A stretch of 64,000 bases of DNA from Taibaiella soli (GCF_003236175.1 NZ_QKTW01000028.1:82519-146518); one strand, 5' to 3'; shown: positions 1 through 9,740, counted from the first letter of the stretch. A program made the numbers and translations. Notes: generated from the letters alone by a model not told the origin.

Positions 1-1264
1 TTCGCTCAGCGGATTTACCGGAGGTGGCAGCAATACTGCGAATTCGGGTAGCAATAATGGAGCCGAAGCCGGTAATTCTGTGGATTTGGATGAAAACGGT
101 CTGCCTACGGAAGCCAGCCTTGTTGCTTTTATCCCGACTACCAAAGAAAAGCAGGATGAAGCAAGATTGCGGATTCAGCGCGGCTATATTGATCTGGCCA
201 ATGCTTATGTTCGTCAGCTGGAAGATTATCCCCGCGCTACCCAGACATTGGATACGCTGGAAAAGCGATTCCCGACTAATGACCATAAAGCGCAGGCTTA
301 TTATCTCCGTTATCTGATAGCACTGCGTCAGAACCAGCTCGATAAAGCGCAGGAGTACAGTCAGAAACTGCAACAGGAATTCCCGTCGTCTCAGTATACT
401 TCGTTGGTTCGCCCGTCCGAAGATTCAAAAACTGGTACGGAAGCCAAAGTGCCGGTTACCACTTTCTATAACGAAACATATGATTTGATGCAGCGTCATG
501 AATACACGCAAGTGATTCATAATTCAGATATGGCACGTCGTCAGTATGGTGATGTGCGCTATCAGCAACGTTTTACAATTCTGGAAGGCGAGGCGCTGGC
601 AGCAACTGGTAATTATAACAAAGCAGACACGCTGATTTCCGATTATCTGAAAAACAATCCTTCCGATTCACTGAAAGATTGGGCAGAAGCGGTCATGAAT
701 TATATTACCAAAAACCGGCCGGTTCCAGTAAAAGATACTACGAAGGCTAGTGCTCCGGATATGTCACATCCGACGCCTCCGGAAATGCCGCCGCTTCCAA
801 ATTCCGCGACAACGAATAATACTAACAATCCGGCGCAGCCGAATCCGCCGTCACCAGGCGCAGATTCATCAAAAGCCGCCGCCGTGGAAATACCGGCAAC
901 CTATACATACAAGCCGTCAGAGGAGCATTATTTTGTGTTTGCCTTCAATAAAATGGAGCCGAGGGCAATGGGCGTAAAAGCTGGTTTGACAGATATGAAC
1001 AGTATCAAATTCTCCGGCCTGGGGCTTTCTACTGGTTTGGAAATGCTTTCGGCACAATCGGGGATGGTGATTGTCAAGTCATTCAAAGATCTGGCGCGTG
1101 CGAAGATTTATATGAATGCGCTGAAAACTTCACCGCAGGTATTAAGAGATTATAACGATGGGGAGTACAATGTCTTCCTTATTTCTGCGAAAAACCTGCT
1201 GAAGCTCAAAGCCGATAAAAACCTTCCGGCTTACCTGGATTTCTATAAAAAACAATACAAATAG
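1..1264 (+). CDS. porW: PorW/SprE-type type IX secretion lipoprotein, C-terminal part
   Basis: The reading frame is open to the left edge (first full codon at base 2), so the gene starts outside the window; about 420 C-terminal residues are visible. After a Gly/Ser/Asn-rich linker come tetratricopeptide-like helical repeats (for example around YIDLANAYVRQLEDYPRA and AYYLRYLIALRQNQLDKA), a Pro/Asn-rich linker, and a C-terminal domain beginning near EEHYFVFAFNK and ending YLDFYKKQYK. This order and the C-terminal pattern fit PorW/SprE, a periplasmic TPR lipoprotein needed for type IX secretion and gliding. The lipobox cannot be checked because the N-terminus is missing. Alternative: another TPR protein with the same tail. 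Two proteins carrying T9SS sorting domains lie further along the window. Confidence 0.7.
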   Translation, partial: SLSGFTGGGSNTANSGSNNGAEAGNSVDLDENGLPTEASLVAFIPTTKEKQDEARLRIQRGYIDLANAYVRQLEDYPRATQTLDTLEKRFPTNDHKAQAYYLRYLIALRQNQLDKAQEYSQKLQQEFPSSQYTSLVRPSEDSKTGTEAKVPVTTFYNETYDLMQRHEYTQVIHNSDMARRQYGDVRYQQRFTILEGEALAATGNYNKADTLISDYLKNNPSDSLKDWAEAVMNYITKNRPVPVKDTTKASAPDMSHPTPPEMPPLPNSATTNNTNNPAQPNPPSPGADSSKAAAVEIPATYTYKPSEEHYFVFAFNKMEPRAMGVKAGLTDMNSIKFSGLGLSTGLEMLSAQSGMVIVKSFKDLARAKIYMNALKTSPQVLRDYNDGEYNVFLISAKNLLKLKADKNLPAYLDFYKKQYK

Positions 1265-1270
1265 AAAATC

Positions 1271-1305
1271 AAAAGCTAAAAGTGTAAAGTATAAGGCTGA
1301 AAGCT
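1271..1305. repeat. 7-bp-phased AAAGNNN tract
   Basis: In the 269-nt spacer after porW the sequence runs in steps of seven: AAAGCTA, AAAGTGT, AAAGTAT, AAGGCTG, AAAGCTG. The same kind of tract occurs near 7857, 22246, 22511 and 46985. The rest of this spacer holds the 70-bp repeat at 1348-1418; I see no gene in it. Confidence 0.6.
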
Positions 1306-1347
1306 GCTCCTGCTGATCCAATGATTGGAAAACAGGAGCAGCTTTGT

Positions 1348-1418
1348 TCATTTTCGCCGTAGTTTCCTTAAGCCTTGAACTTTTGGTTACTTTTGTTTTA
1401 AGACAAAAAGTGACAGAT
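1348..1418 (+). repeat. 70-bp dispersed repeat, copy 1
   Basis: This stretch matches 11270-11339 almost base for base, in the same orientation, with about five differences. It contains an imperfect inverted repeat (GTTACTTTTG facing CAAAAAGTGAC), so the RNA or single strand could fold. It lies between porW and rel and has no credible ORF. Similar TTACTTTTG/CAAAAGTGAC hairpins are common in Bacteroidota spacers as far as I recall, but I cannot name a family. Confidence 0.75.
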
Positions 1419-1533
1419 AACGAACAGCAATTCTCACACGAGCTATAGCGCTAAAGGACTATAATCAGTCCCAATAGCATGATTTTCGTGATCTCTGAAA
1501 AAAATGGTAAATTAGGATAGACTAAAAAATTAC

Positions 1534-3792
1534 ATGCAAATAGTAACCTCCTCCTCATATAATCTCAACGAAGAAGAAGAAAAAAAACTCATTCTCCGGG
1601 AATACCGGGCATTGCTCCGCGTACTGAAAGCAAGACTCAAAAAAGGTGACAAAATATTGTTGCGTCATGCCTTTGAAATTGCTGTAGATGCGCATAAGGA
1701 CATGCGCCGTAAATCAGGCGAACCTTATATTTTACATCCGCTCGCGGTTGCTAAAATAGTAGTAGAAGAAATTGGCCTTGGCGTGACCTCTGCTATTTGT
1801 GCGCTTTTGCACGATGTAGTAGAAGACACGGAGTTGACGCTGGAAGATATTAGTCGGGAATTTGGTACCAGTTATGCAAAGATCATCGATGGTTTGACCA
1901 AGATTTCGAACGTAGTAGATCTTAAGGCGAATACAACCGTTCAGGCAGAAAACTTCCGTAAGATTCTGCTGACACTTGCCGAAGATCCGCGCGTAATTCT
2001 CATTAAGCTTGCTGATCGTTTGCATAATATGCGTACGCTCGATAGTATGAGCCGCGAAAAGCAACTGAAGATTTCTTCTGAAACTACTTATATCTATTCG
2101 CCGTTGGCGCACCGCCTCGGTTTGTACGAAATCAAATCGGAGCTCGAAGATCTGGCGCTGAAATATACACAGCCTGAGATTTACAACGAGATCACCACTG
2201 GTTTGAAAGATACCAAACGGGAGCGTACTCGTTATATCAACGAGTTTATCAAACCGATCAAAGATGAACTGCAGCAGCACGGATTCAAGTTTGATATTTA
2301 TGGACGCCCGAAAGCCATTCATTCCATCTGGAATAAAATGCGCACCAAGCACGTCGCTTTCGAAGAGGTGTATGATTTGTTTGCTATCCGCATTATCCTC
2401 GATTCAGATCAGGAGCACGAAAAGGAAGAATGTTGGAAAGTATATTCCATCATTACCAATTTTTACCGCCCGAGCACCGAGCGCCTGCGCGACTGGATCA
2501 GCGTACCGAAAGGGAATGGGTATGAAGCGTTGCACACAACCGTGATGGGCCCTGCTGGCCGATGGGTGGAAGTGCAGATACGTACCAAACGTATGAATGA
2601 AATTGCGGAAAAAGGTCTGGCGGCACACTGGAAGTATAAAGAAGGTTCTGACCAGAAACAGGAAAGTAAACTGGATAGCTGGCTGCAGCACTTACGTGAT
2701 ATGTTGAGCAGTCCGGAAACCGATACGCTCGACTTCCTGCAGAATTTCAAACTCGATCTTTTTACCGAAGAAATATATATCTATACACCGAAAGGCGATA
2801 TGCGTGTATTGCCGAAAAACGCGACAGCACTGGATTTCGCTTTCGATATTCACTCCGAATTGGGCGCCCGTTGTATTGGTGCTAAAGTAAATTACCGGTT
2901 GGTGCCTTTGAGTCATGTGCTAAAAAGCGGTGATCAGGTAGAAATTATTACATCGAGCAAACAAAAACCGACTGAAGACTGGCTTTCATTTGTTGCAACG
3001 GCAAAAGCAAAATCCAGAATCCGTTATTATCTCAAAGAAGAAAAAAGAAAGATCGGAGAAGATGGCAAGGCAATATTACAGCGCAAGCTGGAACATCTGA
3101 AAGTGCCGCTGTCCAACAATAATATCAATGAGCTGATTGCTTATTATAAAAAACCTTCGCAGCTGGATTTATTTTATGCAGTAGCGGTAGGCGCTTTGGA
3201 CTTGAAAGATTTGAAAGACTTTACAGTCCACGGTGATAAACTGCAACAACCGGTAAAAGAAGTAAAACCAGAACTGGCTAAAAATGTGGTTTCTGAAGAA
3301 GAAATCATGAAGCAGAAACCTGCAAAAGGTGCGGAACTGATCATCTTTGGCGAAAGCTCGGATAAAATTCTGTACAAGCTGGCGCAATGTTGTCAGCCGA
3401 TTCCGGGTGATGATGTGTTTGGTTTTATAACAACCGGTGAAGGACTAAAAATTCACCGTACAGATTGTCCGAACGCAGCGCAATTGCTGGCTAATTATGG
3501 GCACAGGGTAGTGAAGACCAAATGGGCGAAGAACAAGGAGATTTCCTTCCTTACAGGTGTTCGTCTTACTGGTCTGGACGATGTAGGTGTGATTCAGAAG
3601 ATCACCAATGTTATTTCTGCCGATCTCAAAATGAATATGCGTTCTATCAGTATCGATACGAATAATGGTGTATTTGAAGGTACGATTATGGTGTACGTGC
3701 ATGACCGTGAAGAGCTGGACGTGCTTTGCGAACGACTGGAAAACCTGGAAGGCATCAACAAAGTAGAACGTCTGAAAACCGAAGTAGAATAA
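1534..3792 (+). CDS. rel: bifunctional (p)ppGpp synthetase/hydrolase (long RSH protein)
   Basis: The 752-residue product has the full domain order of long RelA/SpoT homologues and would make and degrade the alarmone (p)ppGpp in the cytoplasm. An HD hydrolase domain with H68, H93-D94, E97-D98 and the DRLHNM motif at 161-166 looks intact. The synthetase domain follows, with GRPKAIHSIWNKM near 257 and the substrate-site stretch KGNGYEALHTTVMGP near 326, then a TGS domain (about 412-473, starting IYIYTPKGDMRVLP) and a C-terminal ACT domain (about 672-750). Both catalytic halves appear functional, so it may be the only long RSH enzyme of the cell. The gene stands 269 nt after porW and 34 nt before the carboxypeptidase, so those two may be cotranscribed. 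I saw no clear TAnnTTTG promoter upstream. Confidence 0.95.
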   Translation: MQIVTSSSYNLNEEEEKKLILREYRALLRVLKARLKKGDKILLRHAFEIAVDAHKDMRRKSGEPYILHPLAVAKIVVEEIGLGVTSAICALLHDVVEDTELTLEDISREFGTSYAKIIDGLTKISNVVDLKANTTVQAENFRKILLTLAEDPRVILIKLADRLHNMRTLDSMSREKQLKISSETTYIYSPLAHRLGLYEIKSELEDLALKYTQPEIYNEITTGLKDTKRERTRYINEFIKPIKDELQQHGFKFDIYGRPKAIHSIWNKMRTKHVAFEEVYDLFAIRIILDSDQEHEKEECWKVYSIITNFYRPSTERLRDWISVPKGNGYEALHTTVMGPAGRWVEVQIRTKRMNEIAEKGLAAHWKYKEGSDQKQESKLDSWLQHLRDMLSSPETDTLDFLQNFKLDLFTEEIYIYTPKGDMRVLPKNATALDFAFDIHSELGARCIGAKVNYRLVPLSHVLKSGDQVEIITSSKQKPTEDWLSFVATAKAKSRIRYYLKEEKRKIGEDGKAILQRKLEHLKVPLSNNNINELIAYYKKPSQLDLFYAVAVGALDLKDLKDFTVHGDKLQQPVKEVKPELAKNVVSEEEIMKQKPAKGAELIIFGESSDKILYKLAQCCQPIPGDDVFGFITTGEGLKIHRTDCPNAAQLLANYGHRVVKTKWAKNKEISFLTGVRLTGLDDVGVIQKITNVISADLKMNMRSISIDTNNGVFEGTIMVYVHDREELDVLCERLENLEGINKVERLKTEVE

Positions 3793-3826
3793 TCCTTATC
3801 AGTTAAAATCTAGAACTTAAGACTTA

Positions 3827-5329
3827 ATGAACACCACTGAACTGTACCAACAGTATAAAGAACAAACACAAAAAGCCGCCGACCTGCAATATGCCTCAGC
3901 TGTACTTGGCTGGGATCAGGAGGTTTATATGCCGCAGAAAGGGTTTGGCGCGCGCGGCCGTCAACTCGCTACATTAGCGACATTGGCACATGAAATGGTT
4001 ACTTCTGGCACTTATGGTGATTTGCTGCGCGAATTATCGCAGCGAAATGATCTCAATGACGAACAGCAGAACAATATACGTCTGAGCCTGGAAGATTATG
4101 AGAAAAACGCTAAGCTGCCTACCGAATTTGTAGATAAAATCACGCAACAGACCAGTGCCAGCTATGACGCCTGGCTGCGTGCACGTAAGGAAAACGATTA
4201 TAGCATTTACGCACCGGAGCTGGAGAAGATGATTGCGCTGAAAAAGCAACAGGCGGAGCTTTACGGATATAAAGAACATCCTTATGATGCATTGCTGGAT
4301 GAATATGAGAAAGGCGCAACGGTATCATTGCTGGATGGTGTTTTTGAAAAAGTGAAAGCAGAATTGCCAGGTCTTCTGAAGAAGATTGCGAATGCACCTC
4401 AAGTAGATGCTTCGTTTTTTCATCAGGAGTTTCTCAAAGATGCCCAATGGAATTTTTCGCTCGATGTGCTGCGCCAGATGGGATACGATTTTGAAGCCGG
4501 CCGGCAGGATATTTCTGAACATCCGTTTACTACTTCTTTCGCTGCTACGGATGTGCGTGTGACTACGCGCGTGAATGAGCAAGATTATACGTCGTTGTTG
4601 TGGAGCAGTATTCATGAAGGCGGACATGCTTTGTACGAGCAGGGTTTGCCGGAATCTCAATACGGTCTGCCACTTGGCGCTGCAGCTTCATTAGCAGTCC
4701 ATGAGTCGCAATCTCGTTTATGGGAAAACTGTGTAGGTCGTAGCCTTGATTTCTGGACGTTCTTTTATCCCAAGCTGAAAACTTATTTCCCGCAGCAGTT
4801 AGAAAAAACATCAGTGCAGGATTTTTATAAAGGAATGAATCAGGTGAAATCTTCGCTGATCCGCACCGAAGCAGATGAAATCACATACCATTTTCACGTA
4901 TTGATCCGTTATGAAATAGAAAAAGCGCTGATTGGCGGAACGCTTTCGCCAAAGGATCTGAAAGAAACCTGGAACGATTATTACGAAAAATACCTGGGCG
5001 TTCGTCCGAACGATGATAAGCACGGTGTATTACAAGATGTTCATTGGTGTCACGGTAGCTTCGGCTATTTCCCGACTTATTCTCTGGGCAGTTTTTATGC
5101 TGCGCAATATTTTGGACAGGCTGCAAACGTGATTCCGTCTTTGCACGAAGAGATTAAAAACGGTGTGACTGGAAATCTGCTGCATTGGTTAAGGGAAAAT
5201 ATTCACCAATATGGCCGTCGTTATACTTCTGAAGAATTATGTAAAAAAGTGACCGGCAAGGGCCTCGATTTTTCTGTGTTTATGAATTACCTGCAACAAA
5301 AATACAGCGGCATTTATGCAATAGGATAA
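3827..5329 (+). CDS. M32 family metallocarboxypeptidase (thermostable carboxypeptidase 1 type)
   Basis: The 500-residue protein is a cytoplasmic zinc carboxypeptidase that removes C-terminal amino acids from peptides. The zinc motif HEGGH lies at residues 263-267 and the second family motif HESQSRLWE begins at 292; their spacing and the overall length fit peptidase family M32. There is no signal peptide. Its stop codon overlaps the start of the next small membrane protein by one base (TAATG), which suggests translational coupling. The natural substrate cannot be told from sequence. Confidence 0.93.
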   Translation: MNTTELYQQYKEQTQKAADLQYASAVLGWDQEVYMPQKGFGARGRQLATLATLAHEMVTSGTYGDLLRELSQRNDLNDEQQNNIRLSLEDYEKNAKLPTEFVDKITQQTSASYDAWLRARKENDYSIYAPELEKMIALKKQQAELYGYKEHPYDALLDEYEKGATVSLLDGVFEKVKAELPGLLKKIANAPQVDASFFHQEFLKDAQWNFSLDVLRQMGYDFEAGRQDISEHPFTTSFAATDVRVTTRVNEQDYTSLLWSSIHEGGHALYEQGLPESQYGLPLGAAASLAVHESQSRLWENCVGRSLDFWTFFYPKLKTYFPQQLEKTSVQDFYKGMNQVKSSLIRTEADEITYHFHVLIRYEIEKALIGGTLSPKDLKETWNDYYEKYLGVRPNDDKHGVLQDVHWCHGSFGYFPTYSLGSFYAAQYFGQAANVIPSLHEEIKNGVTGNLLHWLRENIHQYGRRYTSEELCKKVTGKGLDFSVFMNYLQQKYSGIYAIG

Positions 5330-5823
5330 TGACACAGCTTGTACATTATTACATCGAACCACTGGATACGGAAGAGTTGGTTTTTCTGCAAAAAAAAGAG
5401 CTGGAAGACCGGACTTCACTGTATAAAGTGGTTCGTATTTTATTATTGCTGTGCTTTGTGATTCCTTTTATCGTGGCCTGGTTCCGCGCAGCCGACGGAG
5501 CTTCAAATCCTTTCTCTTACCTTACTTATTTTGTAGGCGTTATTGCTTTGCTGTTGCTTTCAGGAATAGGTGTGTATGCGTCTTACCACAGCAATCTGCA
5601 ACAGGTGCGCAGAGATATTGCTCACCGTACTAAAACTATCGAACAAACGCATATCGCCCGCAAACAATACATGCCGCAAAACAACACCTGGTATTTTTAC
5701 CTTGATTCTCCCACACGTCTTAGCATTGAGGTCTCGCAGGATGATTATAACCGCTTTTCCGAGGGCGATGAATTGAATATTGAGTATACGACGTACTCAA
5801 AGCTGCACCTGGGGTATTTCTGA
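5329..5823 (+). CDS. small two-helix membrane protein of unknown function
   Basis: The 164-residue product begins one base inside the carboxypeptidase stop codon. It has two predicted membrane segments (about residues 34-52 and 63-85), a basic stretch after the second, and a C-terminal part rich in beta-type residues that ends TTYSKLHLGYF. This could be a small soluble domain held at the inner membrane. I recognise no family. Coupling to the peptidase gene suggests co-expression but not a shared function. Confidence 0.75.
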   Translation: MTQLVHYYIEPLDTEELVFLQKKELEDRTSLYKVVRILLLLCFVIPFIVAWFRAADGASNPFSYLTYFVGVIALLLLSGIGVYASYHSNLQQVRRDIAHRTKTIEQTHIARKQYMPQNNTWYFYLDSPTRLSIEVSQDDYNRFSEGDELNIEYTTYSKLHLGYF

Positions 5824-5943
5824 CGAAGTCAAAATTCAAAAAGTGATATAAAAAGTTCTTTTCTCACAACGCTCACTATGACATGGTGGCTGATGGGAAT
5901 AGGTACTGTGTGGAAAGTAGCCGCATGTATGTCTATAATGTCG

Positions 5944-6185
5944 ACTAATTATTCGGTGTCCGCAATCAGAAGACAATGACACCTTGATTGAGCAATAGTC
6001 CTTCAAATTGGGCTTCGAACCGTCATCCTCCTACTTTTTTTATGCCAAAAAAAGTAGGCAAAAAAGGGCAGTCTAAGCCAGATCACTCCGTGGCTTAGAC
6101 GGTCGCTCGATTGAGCTTCATTGCTACTGTGCTGCCCAGCTAAGGACCTTGAAATTGAACTCAATTTTAAATGTGTCATTGGCAC
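5944..6185 (-). repeat. 242-bp dispersed repeat, copy A
   Basis: The reverse complement of this segment matches 32029-32270 along its whole 242-nt length at roughly 90 percent identity. The core is a hairpin with arms CTACTTTTTTT and AAAAAAAGTAG around a short GGCAT-containing loop, next to a second pair of arms (GTCTAAGCCA facing TGGCTTAGAC). Both copies sit between genes. There is no transposase and no obvious target-site duplication. Confidence 0.85.
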
Positions 6186-6248
6186 GAAGGAGACAACTCA
6201 CGAAATGAGTGTTCTTTTCTCGCAACGCTCATAACAGTGCAGCTTTTC

Positions 6249-6313
6249 TTTGTCATGCTGAGCGGAGACGAAGCATTGTGTTGTCGCTCTTCGTCTCCGC
6301 TCAGGGTGACAAA
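6249..6313. repeat. long hairpin of the TGTCA-CCTGAGCGGAG type
   Basis: The arms 6249-6273 and 6289-6313 are 25 nt each and pair with only two mismatches around a 15-nt loop. The arm contains CTGAGCGGAGACGAAG. Related fragments occur near 8371, 17385, 28155, 32270 and, as a compact hairpin, inside the ribosomal cluster at 55714. There is no T-run next to the stem, so this is better called a repeat than a terminator. Confidence 0.75.
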
Positions 6314-6371
6314 TGAGCGCATTGCACCGTTGTGCCGCTGCGAGAGAATTTAGTTTTTGACATTAACAAGC

Positions 6372-7637
6372 CTACGCCAAAATTCCCGCAATCGTAGCGC
6401 TGAGATAAGACGCCAATGTTCCACAGAGCAAAGCTTTCAATCCAAGTTTGGCAAGATCAGCCCTGCGTTCGGGAGCTAGTGCGCCAATGCCACCAATCTG
6501 CATGCCGACGCTGCTGAAATTCGCGAAGCCGCAAATAGCAATTGAAATAATTAGCAGACCTTTTTCCGTAATGATCGGAACCGCGCGGCTGGTCATGCTT
6601 TTGAAAGCAACGAATTCATTAATAGTTAGTTTTTGTCCGAGCAATTTCGCGGCATTTTGCACGTCCTCGGTTGGAATACCCATTGCCCATGCAAAAGGGT
6701 AGAAGGCTTTTCCGAAAATAAAATCAAGACTTAAATCCAGATTCGGAGAGAAAATATGACCGATCTTCAGCAGTGACCAGTCGACCAATGCGATCAACGC
6801 AATAAAACCGATCAGCATGGCGATTACATTCATCGCAATTTTAAAACCATCGCCGGCGCCATGAGAAACCGCATCGATCACATTGGTATAAGGACTTTTT
6901 ACTTCCAGCTTGACCGTGGCCATTGTTTCCGATTCCACCGTTTCCGGGAAAACAATTTTTGAAATGACCAATGCACCAGGAGCAGCCATCAGACTTGCCA
7001 TGATCAATTTCGGACCAATGTCTAAACCTGCCTGAGCGCCCATGTTGGCATATACAACCAGAATACCTCCCGCAATACAAGCTAAACTGCCGCTCATGGA
7101 TGCCAGTAGTTCGCTGCGTGTCATACCTTTCAAATAAGGCCGGATCATTACCTGCGCTTCCACTTGTCCCAGAAATGCGCTCGCCACATTGCTCAGCGCT
7201 TCTGCGCCACTTACACGCATCACAAAATTCATGGCACGTGCAATCACTGAGACCACGCGCTGCATGATGCCTATGTGATATAAAACTGCAACCAGTACAC
7301 AGACCAGAATAATGGTAGATGTTACATTAAAGGCAAAAACGAAAGCGCCGGGTGTGGCATAGTTTACAGCTGTATTCCCATTGCCTATCGTAGCGATACC
7401 GCCGTATACGAAGTCCGCACCTTGTTTTGCAAAACCTTCCAGCTTCTGCATGCCTCTGCCGAGGAACTCAAAAAAACTGGCTACTGGTTTTACACGCAGG
7501 ATCAGAATTGCAATAATTATCTGCAATGCAAGCCCGCTTGCTACCAAACGGAGATTGATACGTTTTTTATTATTGGAAAAAAGAAATGCAATGCCAAGGA
7601 TCAGCACGATGCCAATAAGACCGGTAAAACGCTGCAT
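6372..7637 (-). CDS. nupC: NupC-type concentrative nucleoside transporter (CNT family)
   Basis: The 421-residue, strongly hydrophobic protein is an inner-membrane importer that uses an ion gradient to take up nucleosides. Family signs are the central ANMGAQAG region, GIPTEDVQNAAKLLGQKL, and the near-C-terminal FANFSSVGMQIGGIGALAP, which is the CNT family's most conserved stretch. Length is normal. It stands alone on the minus strand between repeat-rich spacers. A nucleoside phosphorylase at 61602-62492 could act on imported nucleosides, but the two genes are not linked. Confidence 0.93.
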   Translation of the reverse strand: MQRFTGLIGIVLILGIAFLFSNNKKRINLRLVASGLALQIIIAILILRVKPVASFFEFLGRGMQKLEGFAKQGADFVYGGIATIGNGNTAVNYATPGAFVFAFNVTSTIILVCVLVAVLYHIGIMQRVVSVIARAMNFVMRVSGAEALSNVASAFLGQVEAQVMIRPYLKGMTRSELLASMSGSLACIAGGILVVYANMGAQAGLDIGPKLIMASLMAAPGALVISKIVFPETVESETMATVKLEVKSPYTNVIDAVSHGAGDGFKIAMNVIAMLIGFIALIALVDWSLLKIGHIFSPNLDLSLDFIFGKAFYPFAWAMGIPTEDVQNAAKLLGQKLTINEFVAFKSMTSRAVPIITEKGLLIISIAICGFANFSSVGMQIGGIGALAPERRADLAKLGLKALLCGTLASYLSATIAGILA

Positions 7638-7856
7638 GCAAATTGTTTAAATTGAAAATAATGAAAATAAAACAAGCCGGCAAAGATAACGGTGTCATGT
7701 CTAAGCTATTATTAAGTTTGTGAAAACAATTGGCTTCCGCTAATGCTCTAATGTGAGGGCTTCAAATTGGACTGCAGTGCCCTAATACGTGGAATTTGGC
7801 AAATGCGTTTTACGCGCATTCAGTTTACAAACAAAAAATCAGACATCCGCAATTTT

Positions 7857-7886
7857 TGGTTTTGACTTTTTACTTTTGACTTTTCT
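7857..7886. repeat. 7-bp-phased TTTTGAC tract
   Basis: The words TTTTGAC, TTTTTAC, TTTTGAC and TTTTCTA follow one another in phase, just before the DUF1648 gene. This is one member of the heptamer family described in the findings. Confidence 0.55.
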
Positions 7887-7891
7887 AAGTT

Positions 7892-8347
7892 ATGCCCGTA
7901 ATCCGTTTTAAAACTTCCGCGATACTTGTTGCCATTTTCGCCTTTACAGAATTGCTTTTGCTGAGTTTGTTCTATAACAAATTTCCTGCTCATATTCCGG
8001 CGCACCCTGTTCATTTTAATGGTACGAAACCGAATGATTATGATGAGAAAGTTTACGCTGCTATTTCATCTGTTGTTGATGCTGTAATGACGGCAATTCC
8101 TTTGCTGGTTTTATTTGTGCGGAGAGGGAAGCTATCGCCGGGCGCTATTATTCTGCTCAATTTATTCATCATATTAATAGGTCTGAGCAACCTGGCATCA
8201 TTGTTCAAAATAATTATGCTTGGCCTTGGAACGGATCTCTATAAAACAGGATGGGTGCCGTTTTTGATCGAAAAAGGAGCAATAGGTGCAGGTGCAATTT
8301 TAATTTTTCTGCTGCTCCGGGCGATGGGACAGAGGAATGTGAAGTAA
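7892..8347 (+). CDS. DUF1648 domain-containing membrane protein
   Basis: The 151-residue product begins with a membrane helix, followed by a short loop reading FPAHIPAHPVHFNGTKPNDY. That loop matches the conserved motif of DUF1648, in which a helix is followed by 'P..IP.HF...G.P'. Three further hydrophobic segments follow. In Gram-positive bacteria DUF1648 occurs in SdpI-like immunity proteins, but this protein is short and I infer no such role. It is flanked by spacers and seems to be a single-gene unit. The function is unknown. Confidence 0.65.
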   Translation: MPVIRFKTSAILVAIFAFTELLLLSLFYNKFPAHIPAHPVHFNGTKPNDYDEKVYAAISSVVDAVMTAIPLLVLFVRRGKLSPGAIILLNLFIILIGLSNLASLFKIIMLGLGTDLYKTGWVPFLIEKGAIGAGAILIFLLLRAMGQRNVK

Positions 8348-8474
8348 TGTGTTTGAATGCGGATAATGTGACGGCACTTCGACGCCGCTCAGGGGGACCT
8401 TATTTATGAACAGCTCATGTTATTACTCGCAGGCGGAGCGGAGTTGAAGCCTTTACGTTTTTGGATTTTGACTT

Positions 8475-9191
8475 TTAAATCAGCGATTTTTCTGACCATT
8501 CTAAACCTTCTGGCAGATTAGCGTTGCTAAACTCAATATGGATCACACGCCGGCGCATTGCGTTGGTCGTTCTGCTGGAGGCATGCATCAATAATGGTTT
8601 CATGATCATAATGCCACCTTGTTTTACACAACAGGTTGTTTCTTTTTCTTCTTTCAGGTTAATGGTTTCCGGGCGGTAAATTCCTTTTAGATGTGATGCC
8701 GGCAATACACGCAATGCGCCGTTCTGCTCATTAGTATCATCCAGGTGAATACGGATCGTGAAATTTTTCTCCAGAATATTTAAAGGAGGCTGCACGGCAA
8801 ACTGATTTTGTTTGACCGTCCACGGGCCAAAACCTTCGATATTGATCCGTTTAGCTACCGAAATCGTAAGATCTTGGTGATAGGCGACGAACCAGTTGGA
8901 GTTGGCCGGTTTATCGAAATAGATAGATTTTGCAATTAAATAATCGTCGCCGAAATTTTCCCTGATAATGCGGTGAAGGCAGTCATTGAATAATAAGGGC
9001 ATTAGCTCAGGTATCTCTTTTATTACTTGTCTGATGGCAAAAAGATCATTGGTTTTGCGGAACGTCGCATCCGGGCGGTTTGCTTGATTGGCCAACATGT
9101 TTTTCAGCGCCGTTATTTCATCTTCTGAATAAATATTTTCCGCCACAGCAAAGCCCAGTTGATCAATATTCTTTTGCAAATCAGTCGTCAT
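8475..9191 (-). CDS. phytanoyl-CoA dioxygenase (PhyH) family protein
   Basis: The 238-residue protein fits the Fe(II)/2-oxoglutarate-dependent PhyH superfamily. The metal motif HQD is at residues 105-107 (YHQDLTIS), and the distal histidine is probably H203 in PLLMHASSRTTN. LPASHLKG at 163-170 is a typical family stretch. Such enzymes hydroxylate varied small molecules, so the substrate cannot be predicted. It is divergent from rimM with a 44-bp gap. On its own strand TACTTTTG (9202-9195) lies just before the ATG, so a promoter there would give almost no leader, or else the true start is slightly further in. Confidence 0.85.
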   Translation of the reverse strand: MTTDLQKNIDQLGFAVAENIYSEDEITALKNMLANQANRPDATFRKTNDLFAIRQVIKEIPELMPLLFNDCLHRIIRENFGDDYLIAKSIYFDKPANSNWFVAYHQDLTISVAKRINIEGFGPWTVKQNQFAVQPPLNILEKNFTIRIHLDDTNEQNGALRVLPASHLKGIYRPETINLKEEKETTCCVKQGGIMIMKPLLMHASSRTTNAMRRRVIHIEFSNANLPEGLEWSEKSLI

Positions 9192-9235
9192 GCATCAAAA
9201 GTAAACGATAAAATCGGCTTAACTTCGCGCCCTAT

Positions 9236-9736
9236 ATGATCCGGATAGGGAAAATCGTTGCCGCGCACGGCTTACAGGGAAATGTGATAATCAACCATAT
9301 AGTTGGCAAATCCGACTGGCTGAAAAAAGATGATGTTTTGTTTGTGGAGCTGAACAAAGGAAGCTTTATTCCTTATTTTGTTACAGGTGCTAAAGCCGCT
9401 AATGAAGAGGAATACATCGTAGGTGTAGAAGATGTTGATTCTGTGGAAGCTGCTAAAAAGCTCGTGGGCAAGCAAGTGTATGTGAAAGATGATATTTTGT
9501 CGGATCATAGCGAAGACTCTCCGTTAATGTGGATTGGCTTTAAGCTGGTGGATAAAACCAAAGGCGGCATAGGCGAAATTAAGGATGTAGTGAGTACTGG
9601 TGCTCAATGGCTTGCCACTTTGGATTACGAAGGCCGTGAAGTGTTGATTCCACTCATTGACCAGCTGATTTTGGACGTAAATACCCGTAATAAGTATATT
9701 CGGATGGATTTGCCGGAAGGGCTTTTAGATATTTAG
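9236..9736 (+). CDS. rimM: ribosome maturation factor RimM
   Basis: The 166-residue product starts [16 protein letters not shown], the classic RimM N-terminus, and ends with the PRC-barrel domain ([19 protein letters not shown], then [11 protein letters not shown]). RimM helps mature the 30S head by acting with S19. A possible -7 element, TAACTTCG at 9220-9227, would place transcription start next to the ATG, giving a nearly leaderless mRNA. trmD follows. The usual upstream partner rpsP (S16) is absent; a divergent dioxygenase gene takes its place. Confidence 0.95.
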   Translation: MIRIGKIVAAHGLQGNVIINHIVGKSDWLKKDDVLFVELNKGSFIPYFVTGAKAANEEEYIVGVEDVDSVEAAKKLVGKQVYVKDDILSDHSEDSPLMWIGFKLVDKTKGGIGEIKDVVSTGAQWLATLDYEGREVLIPLIDQLILDVNTRNKYIRMDLPEGLLDI

Positions 9737-9740
9737 GCAT

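Larger units (their letters stand above)
5824..6371. other. repeat-rich gene-free spacer
   Basis: Between convergent genes lie 548 bp without a credible gene. They hold the 242-bp dispersed repeat (5944-6185), a 25-bp-arm hairpin (6249-6313), and two copies of a shorter phrase containing GTTCTTTTCTC and CAACGCTCA (near 5853 and 6209). The only ORFs are 60-codon readings of the repeats, and they show no protein-level conservation (see findings). Confidence 0.8.

Noticed and set aside
6003..6185. 60-codon ORF also found at 32038-32211
   Set aside because: The two versions differ almost only by amino-acid-changing substitutions, so they behave as non-coding repeat.
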